A stretch of 64,000 nucleotides of DNA from Blastomussa wellsi (taxonomy: Eukaryota > Cnidaria > Anthozoa > Scleractinia > Plerogyridae). Below the pieces are notes generated by a model. That model searched no databases. It had not been told where the DNA came from and saw nothing but the letters and a program-made list of their open reading frames with translations. Every line of letters begins with the position of its first letter. Position 1 is the stretch's first letter. Shown in pieces: positions 1 to 11,965 of this stretch. The translations under genes were made by a program, and so were the position numbers. Where the stretch lies: the NCBI GenBank assembly GCA_947652115.1, contig OX393573.1, positions 12,871,862 to 12,935,861 of the forward strand, read 5' to 3'.

Positions 1-359
1 GTAGGAGGAAGGGTTAGGGTGTAGGAGATAAAGTTAGGATGTAGGATTAGGGTGTAAGAGGTAGGGTTAGGGTGTAGGAGGAAGGATTAGGGTGTAGGAG
101 GAAGGGGTAGGGTGTAGGACATAAAGTTAGGATGTAGGATTAGGGTGTAAGAGGTAGGGTTAGGGTGTAGGAGGAAGGGTTAGGGTGTAGAAGATAGGGT
201 TAGGGTGTAGCAGGTAGGGTTAGGGTGTAGGAGATAGAGTTAGGATGTAGGGTTCGGGTATACGAGGAAGGGTTAGGGTGTAGGAGGAAGGGTTAGGGTG
301 TAGAAGGTAGGATTAGGGTGTAGAAGGTAGGATTAGGGTGTAGGAGGAAGGGCTAGGTT
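1..359. repeat. TTAGGG-containing minisatellite with higher-order pattern
   Basis: Tandem array of a 20-base unit, GTAGGAGGAAGGGTTAGGGT and variants, running from the window edge to about 359. Most units end in TTAGGGT, the metazoan telomere motif, but the spacing and the GTAGGAGG part mean it is not telomeric DNA itself. A shortened 13-base unit (41-53, 134-146, 247-259) each time follows a unit of the form GTAGGAnATAnAGTTAGGAT (21-40, 114-133, 227-246), so the array has a higher-order structure. The left end lies outside the window. Confidence 0.9.
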
Positions 360-1019
360 GAAAAAAGTCCTTAGACACAAATTAATATAAACGTTCAACG
401 CTTCAACCGCAACTGATGATTTTAAAGAGGTCATAGTTCAATAGTAAACCAAACGATTTTCCTTAACGTTAACTAATCAGTTAACCAGTGTGATTCTTTA
501 AAGATCCCGAAATTGCTTTTTCTGTTGCTGTATCTCTCAGCAAATTCACTTGCGATGTCATGTAGACAAAGCTTTTTTGTTCGGGCTTTATGGCTGTTTA
601 GTATTGTAAGATTACTAAACTTTTCCTGGATCATTGTAGACCGAAGCCATGTTTTCAAACTTCGCGCGGTAGAAAATGAGCGTTATTCAGATGCAGTTGT
701 TGCTGGATTACGTTTGCATGACGTGATAATTTCGCTGAGCATTGTTTGCTCTTTATCGTTACAAAAAGGTCTTAATTTTAACTAAAATGTGTTATGCTTT
801 CAGTAATTTATTTATTTTGTTTTTATGATTTTAACCGTAAAAAAATGGAGTGCGCGGTCCCTGCAATAATTACACTGCAATACATGCGTGAATTTCGCTC
901 TTTATTTTTCCGCGGTTTGTGATTGGCTGGCAGAAAAGCTTGCAAACAAAATCCGCGCCAAATTAGTGTCGTATTTTTAATCAATATTCATGACAAATTG
1001 TAACACGTGCTTCAAACCC
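360..1019. other. Unassigned AT-rich sequence, possible promoter at its right end
   Basis: No convincing gene. The overlapping short ORFs on both strands near 473-785 have no recognisable domain. A GATTGGCTGG stretch at about 921-930 (CCAAT-like on the minus strand) lies upstream of the possible spliced transcript described next. Confidence 0.4.
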
Positions 1020-1735
1020 AACAGATCGTGGATGTGTGAAGACGTCGTCCGGTGAGGTCCCGTTTAAAATCTTCAAGGAAGAATATGCTTGATGTTGGGC
1101 GGATTTGAAACTTGGAAAGCCTTCCTCACTCTATTCCTTCAAAGGTAAGCACTGATTTTCCGCATATTCCTTTAATTTTGTCGAGAATACTTCTCGAGTG
1201 TAGGAAGCCGGAGAGTTAACACGTTCGCTTGCTATTCCCTCTGAGTGGTTTCACAAATTGCTTCGTTTGCAATGTTGCACCGTTTCCCTCTGTCAAAAAA
1301 TATTGCTGCGAAATAGTTAACCGGGTTGGTGAAAATTCGCAACTACTTTGCAAAGTTTTCTACCAGTCTCTGTTTTAGCATTCTTCCATGCTTTTAAATG
1401 CTCGTTGTTTTGCATAAAACAAGTAACATTCAAATTTTAGCTTTTCAAATGTTCTTTGCCGGTATCATGGTCGCAACCTTTTATCGTGGTGTTTAAAAGA
1501 CCGCCAGTTAATTAGACATAAAGGGACTGTTAAAGTTTATGTTTTGTGCAGTTTTAAACATTTTAACTTTTGCTGATCTTTGAATTCATAATGTTTCTTT
1601 TTAGAAACGACAGCAAACTTTACAAGGAGGAAAGAAGAGTTACGAAGCATGGAAAATGGACAAACTGGAATCGCAGAAATGAGAGGAAATTCTTCAAAGA
1701 TAAGAACTTTGGAATTATAAAATAACTTAATGAAA
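1020..1735 (+). ncRNA. Possible two-exon noncoding transcript or 5' UTR (weak)
   Basis: A strong plus-strand donor, CAAAG|GTAAGC, sits at about 1145, and a good acceptor, pyrimidine-rich ending TTTTTAG|AAACG, at about 1605. Together they would splice an exon of roughly 1020-1144 to one starting near 1605. The second exon holds only a 22-codon ORF. It could be a long noncoding RNA or the untranslated start of a gene whose coding exons I cannot recognise. The evidence is splice-site shape only. Confidence 0.2.
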
Positions 1736-3257
1736 TGGTGGCTGATCAGTCAGGTCTATATTTGCAAAACAACTCCACTTCTTGTTTACCAAATATTGTG
1801 AAGATAAATTGATTGTCTGTATCTAAACCAAAATTTTACAAACTAGCGACTGGGAGTTGTTTACAGTTCAGCCACCATTTCACCGATTCTTTTGCGGACT
1901 TTAATCAGAACGTATTGCAAACCTAGGTGATCACTTGATTTGCTCCAACTGCTAATAATTTTGATAAAATTAAACTCACGCGGAAGAAATTATAGAGCCT
2001 TGATTCGATTATTAAAATTTATTTGGTTATTTACCGTTTACAACTTAACGGCACGTTTTTAATCGTGAGCGTTAATTGCTCTAGATGTTTTCATGTCTGC
2101 AAAACACTCGGTACTTTAAAAGTAGCATTGATTACTACCTCAGTTGATGTCGCAAAAAGTTCTTGTTAAGGTGGCACTGCATGACGTGCGAGGATTTGGG
2201 AAACGAACGGACGAAAAAACAATTTATTTATGATTCGTTTGGTTTAAAACTGTTTAAACACGAAGCGCTCTATGAAGGGGGATTCCCAGGGAATACTAAA
2301 TTCCAACAGAATTATTACCATTTTTGAATGGCATCTTTAGATATTTTGTTTTTTTTCAATTCCATTTTGACAAAGTTTGGCGTACACATTGACACCAACA
2401 TTTAGTCTGACTCGAGATTCCATTTGCAATTGAACTGGATTTATTTGACACATTATCTGAGGTCAGATTACAAGATTTAAAAATTGTTAGGAATAATTTG
2501 ACTATGAATTTCAAATTTCAAACCGAACAAATATTCCACAATGCTCTATCATCCACGCACAAAACTGTGATGCAAGTTAGACTGTGTCTAGGAGGGTGGG
2601 GGTGTAAGAAACGGGAGCAAAGTGTGTCTTCGTGTTTAAACAATTTGATTGGAAAGAGTTCGAATAATAAAACAATTGAACCAAGCAATTTTTTATCCAT
2701 TTCGTGTGTAAGGCACATTGAATAGTGCCTGTCGCCTCAACAGATTCACATATTTGCTTCATCAACTGAATTTTACTGTACTTGACAAGAGAACAGAAGC
2801 TCGGGTTTTTGATGTAACGAACACATTTCTCCAAACCATTGTACAGAACTTTGCTTGGACTATTTGGCCAAAAAATGCCATACATCGGCGGGACTGCATG
2901 GTGGAACCCTGGACACGAAACTAACTGAATACAAAAACTCGACGAGAAATTGTTGTTTCAACAATCACATTGCTTAAAGTCACTGACTAACAACCATACC
3001 TGACTGGTGAATTACTTGACTGCACGGCTGATACTCTATTTAACGTATTACCTACTGCACAAACTGCTTTCATCGACTGACTCTAGAAGACCGGTTCGTT
3101 AACTGAGAACAAACATTTCTCGAACGATTGCAACAGTTACTGGCAGACGACTTTTCACTATTCAAAACCGACAAACGAACTTTGGCGACGGAAAGAATAG
3201 ACCCAATTTTGCTAACAATTGTCAAACCGAACTTTACCATTGACAAACGTGACGTGA
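1736..3257. other. Unassigned sequence without a recognisable gene
   Basis: The ORFs between 2498 and 2924 overlap on both strands and carry no recognisable motif. From about 2930 to 3260 the plus strand is noticeably richer in A and C than in G, which may mark an old repeat. It leads directly into the repeat-related stretch at 3258. Confidence 0.4.
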
Positions 3258-3445
3258 GACTTACAACTCTGCTTCACAAATAACTTTTCACTTGACTTTG
3301 AAGATGACTTCCGCTCAGGTTCTCGAAACGCCATTCACCTACAACAGTTCGTTTTAGAATTACAACTGCGCGGACGATACGTGGACGACACGCAGACGAT
3401 CGAACTACTGATACTCCAGGGTTTCCACCATTTACTAAAATAGAT
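3258..3445 (+). repeat. Diverged relative of the 3650-3985 hairpin arm
   Basis: Contains GATGACTTCCGCTCAGGTT followed by TCGAAACG, then ACGATCGAACTACTGATA and an AGGGTTTCCACC tail. The same motifs occur in the same order in the right arm of the hairpin near 3826-3950. The two are therefore copies of one dispersed family. My recollection is that such TCGAAACGTC-type motifs are common near Penelope-like elements in cnidarians, but this is not shown here. Confidence 0.5.
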
Positions 3446-3616
3446 TTGACATTCGTTGTTTCACTATGCATGGTCTGTTTTGCGTTTAAAGGAAAACCGC
3501 TTTGCATCTGTTCTCTTGTCATGTATTGGGAGCTTGTTACACATGTCTAAAATCCTGTTGCCTGGCTCGATGCGTACTGGACAGTTCGAAGTCTAGATAA
3601 ATTCGGTATTTTCAGT

Positions 3617-4477
3617 TATACTGACCACAGTAAAAAATTATCTTGTCAAAAAGAATAATTTTAATTGAGAAAATGGTACTTTTGAACCCGGAGGTAACAG
3701 TCGATCATCTAGTTTGATCGTCCGGGTGAGGGTAGTCCTGGGAAGGACTGTTGTCGGTGACAGTGATTGACATTTCGACAACCTGAGCAGAAGTCATAAT
3801 CAGAGTTATGACTCGTGACTCTGATGGTGACTTCCGCTCAGGTTGTCGAAACGTCGGTCACTGTCACCGACAACAGTCCTTCCCAGGACTACCCTCACCC
3901 GGACGATCAAACTACACGATCGACTGTTCCCCCCGGGTTCAAAAGTACCATTTTCCCAATTAAAATTATTGTTTTAGAATCAATTTCGATTTTAGATGGT
4001 CCAACAAAAAAGTGAAGTCGGCGATAAAATCAGGCTTCGGCATAATCTGATTAAAATTGAAAATTTGCCATTTCCATTTGTTCAGGTCCAAAAAATAGCT
4101 AATGAGTCCATGAACTTTTTCTCACTGTTTGTCAAGACACCTTTTCAAATTTGCGAAGGAAAAACCTACCATCATTGATTCGACTTCACAATTATCTTGT
4201 TCGATTTTACTTTTCTAAATTATATCATTGGAATTATTTTCTGATTTGATTGAAATGTAGTTCTGTTAACTTTTTTTCAGTAAATCAATAGTTTAAGGGA
4301 AACGTTCTTGGCTTACACAGAAGAAAATTTAATTGTCTTGAATTTATCATTGTTCTGCCGTTCTTTTGGAGTTCGTAAATTTTGTATGACAGAAATAAAT
4401 GAAATTAGTAACCAAGAAATTTAATGCGAACGAATTGTTTTAATCTTGATTTCCTTGTATTTACTGTGGTCAGTATA
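3617..4477. mobile_element. TIR-bounded element, about 860 bases, non-autonomous
   Basis: Bounded by an 18-base inverted repeat, TATACTGACCACAGTAAA at 3617-3634, with its reverse complement at 4460-4477. No transposase is encoded. The left third is occupied by the fold-back at 3650-3985. It is either a single complex element or an element that received an insertion. Confidence 0.6.
3650..3985. repeat. Long hairpin (fold-back), arms about 150 bases
   Basis: The left arm reads out of AATTTTAATTGAG and GGTACTTTTGAACCCGG. The right arm gives the reverse complement, ending CCGGGTTCAAAAGTACC and then AATTAAAATT. The arms match over nearly their whole length, including the GTCGAAACGTC and CAACAGTCCTTCCCAGGACT blocks, and the loop near 3800-3826 is short. 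Confidence 0.85.
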
Positions 4478-4628
4478 ATATTCTTTACTTTCACTAAATG
4501 TTCGCGTTATGGGTGGGAATGAACTTGGAGAATCACTTCCGTTTTCGTTCACCAGCGCCAGGCATTTGGATTTTATCACGTGTAAAATATATATAAGTGG
4601 AAAAAGACCTTTTACTACTGGCCTTCCG

Positions 4629-5002
4629 TTGTAATACAGGACAAAGTATTTAAAACAAAATTTAAAAATTACTACTGAATTACGTTTGAGCTGATTTCTG
4701 AATTGTTGAAGTTACAATCTAAATTGAGGTGAAACTGAAGTCAGCTAGGATCAGGAATGAGGAGTCTAATTGGCAAATTGCAAGAGATCTCGAGACTTAA
4801 ACGACAGTTTAAATTGTCTGTTATTGTTCCAAAAATATTTACTGTTGTACCAAATTTATTAGGTTGGGCTGTTTGGTTAACTCTTAGTTCGAAATCAGAT
4901 GGTATTATCAAAGCTCTCGAGAATAAAATGTCTCTAACTGTTGTGACAAATTTTTACGGGTAATTTCTTGAATTTGTTGGTGTAATCTGTCCTGTATTAC
5001 AA
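4629..5002. mobile_element. Small TIR element (MITE-like), 374 bases
   Basis: A perfect 15-base inverted repeat, TTGTAATACAGGACA, at 4629-4643 and 4988-5002. A 68-codon ORF inside has no recognisable domain and is probably chance. The element directly abuts the hairpin that starts at 5008. Confidence 0.65.
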
Positions 5003-5007
5003 ACAAG

Positions 5008-5636
5008 AATTGGCCTTGTCGCGGTTTTCGACGCCATGTTGATGGGTCGGCAAAGCGGCCAGAAATTACAGTGTTTGTATGGGAATCTGATGGGAAATAA
5101 CTTTATTAAATATTGAAGTTTGCACAATTTATGAATCGCAACGTTAAAATGTTAGGCAGAAGATTGTATTCACCAAGTTTTAAGGATGCAGCTGGGATAG
5201 AAGACGCTAAAGTTTTTAACTTTCCACACATGTGTGTAATTTTTTCCGCGAATGTATGGAAAATAGACCAATTTCGATATTTTAATATTCAGCCTAATAC
5301 AATAGACATCACTGCGAGGCTCCGGGGAATAAATCCCACAAACTCTATAATTTATACCCCGGAGCCTCGTTCTGAGGTCTATTGTTTTTGGCTGAATTTT
5401 AAAATATCGAAATTGGTCTATTAGAAAATTAATTGAGCGTTTTCTATCCCAGCTACATCCTCAAAACTTGGTGAATACAATCTTCTGCGTAGCATTTTAA
5501 CGTAGCGATTCATAAATTGTGCAAACTTCAATATTTAATAAAGTTATTTCCCATCAGATTCCCATACAAACACTGTAATTTCTGGCCGCTTTGCCGACCC
5601 ATCAACATGGCGTCGAAAACCGTGATAAGGCCAATT
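5008..5636. repeat. Very long hairpin, 629 bases
   Basis: Outer arms begin AATTGGCCTTGTCGCGG and end with the near reverse complement finishing AAGGCCAATT. The arms match over most of about 220 bases each with only scattered differences. The centre, about 5265-5421, is a second palindrome built round GAGGCTCCGGGG and CCCCGGAGCCTC. No coding capacity; the ORFs here are mirror images of one another on the two strands. Confidence 0.88.
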
Positions 5637-5842
5637 GCCAGTTGTGAAAGGGTTCTTATCCGTGAACACCATCTCGTGCGAATAATTCGAAAAACTAAAA
5701 CGTTACGGAGAGTTTTGTTTTGACGACTTTGTTTAATTTTTTTGCATGAGGTGGTGTTCAAAATTTTTGGGCAAGAAATTTTGAAGGGAAGCCATTTTAA
5801 ACATTTTTGTCAAAAAAGTCGTCAGGGGAAACGCTGTGCAAA

Positions 5843-6351
5843 TTTGTCCAGATTTTCCCGCCAAAAGACTTAGTATATATAGGAAAAATTTTTCTTTACA
5901 CCTTTTTATTAATTAATTGATTTTCACTTAACTAATTAAGTTATAATTAAAGACTATTTGACGGTGAATAAAGTTAATTCAAATACAAAACACTTGTTGT
6001 ATTTATTGTTTGCAATATTTTTATTGAAGATATAAATATTACAATGAAAACGTCACTTTACAATATAAAATGTAATAAAGAGAGCACACAAATGCGAATT
6101 CTACATATATTGATAATTACTTTTAAGTATACACTATAAAATTTTTGGCCTTTTTTAAAAAAAAATTGGCGCATGCGTATTTTGAGCGCCCGTATTTTTT
6201 CTAAGTCTTTTGGCGGGAAAATTAAATATTTTTAGAAGGAGTATACATACAGACAAAGTAAAGATTTTTTAAAAAAAAAATTGGCGCATGCGTATTTTGG
6301 GCGCCCGTATTTTTTCTAAGTCTTTTGGCGGGAAAAATAAGCCTGGACAAA
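5843..6351. mobile_element. TIR element with duplicated right end
   Basis: The left end, TTTGTCCAG then TTTTCCCGCCAAAAGACTTAG (5843-5873), is matched inversely at the right by CTAAGTCTTTTGGCGGGAAAA and CTGGACAAA (6316-6351). About 70 bases including AATTGGCGCATGCGTATTTT and the TIR occur twice, near 6148-6222 and 6255-6340, so the right end is duplicated. No ORF. Confidence 0.7.
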
Positions 6352-9300
6352 CCGATGTTAACAAGGGAATAACTTTACGAAAACATGGACATAAATTGCT
6401 TTGAAAATTCTATTTCTAACAACAAACGCCTTTTTACACGTACAATTTATAGCAATTCTGATGAACAGCAAACCACTCGCAAAGTTTTGACTTCGCCGGC
6501 AATTTATAATGACAGTAAACATTGTGCTTAGACTGAAAATGAATGATCATAAATTTCTAGCAACATTTTGAAATCTGAGTCATACAAAATGGTAATAAAA
6601 GTTCTGCTCTATAAAAATGACGGATAATAAATTTACACAGTCAAACCAGCCGTTCTTTTCCGCACAGTTGTGCAGTGTGGAGGTACAATGGGCCAACATT
6701 GCTCGGCAATTTGCATGAACAACCTCTAATCTTATTCTTAGTTTTGTTTTTCATTGTTTGTGCATAAACGGAAATAACACCACTTCTGTGTCAAAGAGGG
6801 TAAGTACAAATTAAATACTGCCAGTTTGGTGATCTGAATTCAAGTTATCGTCAACTTCTCTCAGTCTGATGATTAATTGTCGACCATAGCACAAACAGTT
6901 TCTCTCTGATTGACACAATTTGCACTGCTTCAGGTTGTACACAGAACAAATACCACAACTTATCAAAACTCAAACGGAACCTGGCAACTTGCTGATGTCA
7001 ATTTGAACTCAATTTACAAGTTAGACAGGTAAACTGCAAATCAATATTGGAACATTGCGCCACAACATTGCAAAGCTGTGCCGAAACAAACATCTAGTTT
7101 GACTGTTACTGATTAATAAGAAAATTCTTGTTCAGTTTTGAATTCGAAGACAATTCAAAATGGTTCTTGCCTAAATGACTGATAATAAATTATGTGACTG
7201 ATTTGGACTCCCTTGACAGTTAAAGACTGTTCCAACTGTTATTGCTTCAGAGAATGGTTTTGGGCAGAAATTCTTAGTTTCAATTGTTGTATTGTTGTAT
7301 TTTTGGATATAATCGTAAAAAAAGCCTCTTTAGTTCGTTTTCTACCTCTGATTAAGCCTTGGATAATTCTCTTTGTCTTTGTCTTTGCCTTTGTCTTGTT
7401 TTGTCTTGAAGTGTATATAGCCTTGGTGGCTTTCAACAACCTGTGTGGGAAGAAGGTAAAAAGCGACATAAGTAAATACAGCAGTTTACAATCAAATAGA
7501 AAACTTGTTACAACTGAATTTTTAAAAGGGAAAATAGATAATCAGAGTCGACTGGCCTGGCGTTGTGTGACAAACAAATTAGCAAATCGTGACAACCAAA
7601 CTATCAAAGCATAGGAGCTAGAGTAATAATCTACAGGCAAAGCCTGGTGTGACAACTTAAGCAAGAAATGGCCTGATTAAGAAGGGTTTACATCAGTGTT
7701 TAGGAATACTTAATTCAATTTATTCATATTTACCTATCGAGTTTTTATTATACTTTATACTTGTGCACTTTTAAATTTATCTATTACAGCTTACTGTCTG
7801 CTATTCATGTATTTGAATTTAAAAGCTTATTGAGGCAGTTATCTATACAATACCGATCATTTTGCATACATAACTATAAAATAACTGAGATAATACGCGC
7901 GCTCTCATTGGTTGATAGGTGTTTAGAAGAGAGTATGTAAACATGGTTGTGACATTTTAGTTTCTTGTGTATTTTCAAGAAATATTTTACAAAAGCCAAA
8001 AAGGGTCTTTTTTAGTGTTTACATATCTCTCAAAAGTTATGCAAACCCTTGACTACGTGTCGGGTTTGCATATCTGTCTCAAATTCTCCCAAACCCCCGA
8101 GTGTTTAGATGAGGCTAGATGTAAACACAGAAATAATGTCCTTGTGCTATTTAAACTACAGTTTCGAGAAAACATAATGACGGAAAGACACATCTCAATC
8201 AAAAACAAAACAAAACTATCGAGCCTTTTAATGATAAATGGCATTGCTTTATAGCAAAAAAATTCATTCCAACAACTTCTCAGGCTGCCATTGTCTCCAC
8301 GTAGTTAAATATGGTAATTGTAGTCACCATTCTGTATGTGCTAATTGAATTATGTAATTATTTCATATTTAGCAAGAAGCCTTCTTTTATCTTTGCGGCC
8401 CTTTGTTTCCCAAGGAATTAAGAGGCATAACCTAACCATTCTTTTATTTCCTGTTCCCTTTTTTTCCGAGTCTGCCATGTTCACATTTTTAGTGTATTTC
8501 AATGTCTTGTAATTCTGTTTGAGTTTTTTTTTGTGTGTGTGTGTTATGTTTTTGGTCTTGTCCAATAAAGCATAATAATAAAAAAAATAATGCCCTCTAT
8601 TGCTTAATTGTAACACTAGACTTAAAAATAACCTTCCTTGTCCTACTTATTTACAATTGAGACACCAGTTGCGAGTCATGCCACTCCCAATTTTTGGTGC
8701 AAAAAGCAAATAAAAACCTTTAAAGCAAGAAAAGATAAGTCAACTCAACCTCTTGCCACTTCGTCGCTTGTTTGTTTACCATTACACTAATTAGCCTGAA
8801 TTTTGTTGAGATTTTCTGCCGATTTACTGACATTCATATATGGAAAATCACTGTGGCAACTGTCAGATCTAATGGAAAACTAAAATATTGAATTAATTAT
8901 TTTTGCATAATTTACTTCCTCGTGGAAAGCGCATTTAAACAATCGCTGAATTTTTTCGGAAATGATTAATTGATTGGAATAGTTTAGGCAAACTCCAGAC
9001 TAAATATGTTACAAAGCGAGGAATGGTTTCTTTCAAACTACTTGAACATGGAATGAAGAAGGTTCTTTGATATTCACAGAAAGCAAATACAGATATAAGA
9101 TTCACATCTAAATTAACTGATGGGGTGATTGTCAAGCAATTTTAAATCTCCTAGTACCAAAATATTTTAGTTTGTAGCTGACTCATGTTTACTGTAGACA
9201 GAGATAACAAATTTTTCATATCATACTTTTTTTCTGTTGAATAACTGAAAATGTTAATTAATATAAAAAACTAGCATTGAGTGGCCAAAGTTGAAAAATG

Positions 9301-11411
9301 GCTTCCTTTCCTTTTTGGTCCATAAATACCGTAGCTATCAGATAGAAAAGAACGAAACTAAATGAAGTTTGTTTCTGACAGAATCCTGTGAAAAAGAAGA
9401 AAATAAGTTTCCTGGTATGGCCTAAAATGGCCCAATCTTAAAGCAAAAAGTTGTTATTGCTTATTAATATATATATTTATTTCATTTGCCACATAAAGAA
9501 AGACAGATAACAATTTTGACAAAGATGATAGGGCGAGGAGACTGCCAGGAAACCACTGAGCTTATAGGGAAGGCCACCTTGTTTAACAATATATTTTATA
9601 ATTAGGCTGTGAATGCACAGCTTAGCCAATTCAGTATCATTTCATTAAAAACTTAAAATCATCTTTTGCTCAAAAGTAGAAAAGCTTGTTGCACCAGTGA
9701 TTGATATTGGGAGAGAGTTCCAAATTTAGGACTTTGGAAGAGTACCGTAAATTGTTTAAGATTCAAATGACAGTGATGTGATCTATGTCAACTGGCAGTT
9801 TGAGTTTCAGAACTATTTACTCGACTACTTGTTTGGAACAAATCAAATTGAGAAACATTGAGGGCAACAATTTGTTATTATAATAAAACATAGAATTATT
9901 TATTTGTAATGAATGGACTTTTATGGATATTTAGCAAATAAGGCGGCAGTACGTGCTCGATAATCTGAGATGGTGATAGCTTGCACAGCATGCTTTTGTA
10001 AATGCAAAAAATATATATTAGTCACATATATGACCACATAGATGACCAGGCAGAATTCCAATACGTCATGTAAGAATTAACATGTAGTATTGTACAAGGT
10101 TAGTTTAGTGTTACGAGAATAATAATAAAAATCTGGACCTGAATATTATGCCAACAGACTTAAAAATTTGTTTAAAACGCAAAAATGAGGTTTCCATGCA
10201 ACGTGTTCATCAATATAGCACCTAAAACATTTTTTAAGCTTTCTTGTTTCAATGATTGATTTCGAAAGTGTAGAGCAAAGGATTTACTGAGTAACTTCTG
10301 GCTGGATTTAAAAATAATATACTTGGACTGAAAAATGCAAAGAGAAGTTTGAACTGAAACAACAACATTCAATAAAAGTGTGTACATGTGTGCACTTTCA
10401 TTTGATTAAAAGTTAGTTAAGAATAAATAAGTGAGTCACTGTACAGTGTTGATAAAATCCAAAGTTAGAGTCACTTGAAATCTCAAATGATTTGACTCAA
10501 TCTTTGACCCTTGACACTCGATAATTCTAATTACGAGTATTTGATGAGTAGATGGCTAAAGCCTTTTTTCCCACTCATTAAAACATCAAGACAACAGTTA
10601 AGATCTACAATGAACACCCTGAATGAGACGAAAAGCCCTAATAAAAACCCTCGGCCCTATTTCTAGGTTCACATTTTTTTTCAGTAATGGAAATAAAACA
10701 CAAAATTAAAAAAAACTAAAATTCTACCCTTAACGCTAGCAAGCAGAGATACTACTTTATTTCCATTGAAAATGAAATGTTGCGTGACCCACACGTACTG
10801 TTTCCCTGTGTTTCTGAGAGATTCAATGTTACTTGTGTAAACAACTCATCCATGAACTTATCTGGAATAAGCTGAAGTACATGTAAGCTTTTGCTAATAA
10901 CATTTCTGGTGGCTTGCTAAGGAGGCAGAGGGAAATTTTTCTCTTCCCACAATTTTTGTCGATTTTGAATTTAATTTTGAAGTTGGCGAGTCGCTAAGAC
11001 CTCAATTTCAACAAGCATTAAATTTAATTTCCACAGTAAGCCTTCGCGATTGTTCATAGTTTAATTTTTTCCTGACGTCACTGCTATTTTCAAGGTTGTC
11101 CTTTGATGTGTATTTCCCCAAAATAACTGTACTGTATGTGTATTAGACAAATTTTAGGTTTCGATTCACTCGATTCCGTTATTTAATACATGCCCATGTA
11201 TTTTCAACAACAAGCAAAGGTGTTAATTTTTGGTGGCCAGTTGTCAACAACAGTTGTCAATATACAATGCAAACAAAGTAGTTGTATAATTCCTTCAAGG
11301 GGAAATAATTCTGCCTCCCGAATCAGTTCAATTTTTTCCGTCCTTCTAACACGGAGAGAGTATGTGATTTTTGTTTTCTAAAAAAAATTCCTTTCAGACT
11401 ACATGCAAGAA
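6352..11411. other. Five kilobases without a recognisable gene
   Basis: Several ORFs of 60 to 133 codons occur (for example 7213-7614 plus strand), but none shows a domain, signal peptide or splice context that I can defend. About 8575-8600 has an A-rich stretch after an AATAAA (CCAATAAAGCATAATAATAAAAAAAAT), which could be the tail of an old retroposed sequence. Confidence 0.4.
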
Positions 11412-11965
11412 TTAAGATGGAATCTGTTAGGACTTAGAGTATTTATTGAACAAAATTATGTACCAAAATTATTTACACCTTATTGCAAGCTTTTGTGTTA
11501 CTACTTCAAATATATTATCAAGAGAAATCTTTTCTAACAATTAACACCAAACATCGAAAACAAATTTCGAAGTTCCACTGAATTGCTTGAAAGATGTGAG
11601 ATTTTTTCTATAGTTTGCGAGCTTTGAAATTCATTTTCTCAGGCTCTGATAAGAAATTGTTGTACCAAAATTATTTACACCTTATTGCAAACCTTTGAGT
11701 TACTGCTTCAATACCTTATCAAAAGAAACGACTTTACAAAATGGCTATACATAAGATTTTGCCTATAGCATGTGATCTTTAAAATTCACTTTCTCAGGCT
11801 CTGATAAGAAATTATTGTCAGTGTTATCACAAATAATTACTTAAATTTGTACCTTTTATTAAGGGTTAAATATAACACAATATGATTTAAATTATTCTGT
11901 TACTCGATTTTTGTCCAACTTAAATAAAATAGTATTACTCAACTCCCTGATGGATTCTGTCTTAA
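11412..11965. mobile_element. TTAA-flanked non-autonomous element, copy 1
   Basis: TTAA at 11412-11415 is followed by GATGGAATCTGTTAGGA. The right end is the inverse of GACAGAATCCATCAGGGAG, followed by TTAA at 11962-11965. A block with CAAAATTATGTACCAAAATT, TATTTACACCTTATTGCAA and a GAAATCTTTTCTAACAA stretch is partly repeated inside. A second copy of the family lies at 60174-60797 in the same orientation. TTAA target duplications are typical of piggyBac and Kolobok superfamilies; no transposase is present, so the superfamily is open. Confidence 0.72.

Noticed and set aside
1..359. True chromosome end
   Set aside because: The TTAGGG motif is embedded in a 20-base unit with other sequence; simple telomere repeats are absent.
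7213..7614. 133-codon plus-strand ORF with a hydrophobic middle
   Set aside because: No recognisable domain, poor start context, AT-rich composition like its surroundings; a chance ORF is more likely.
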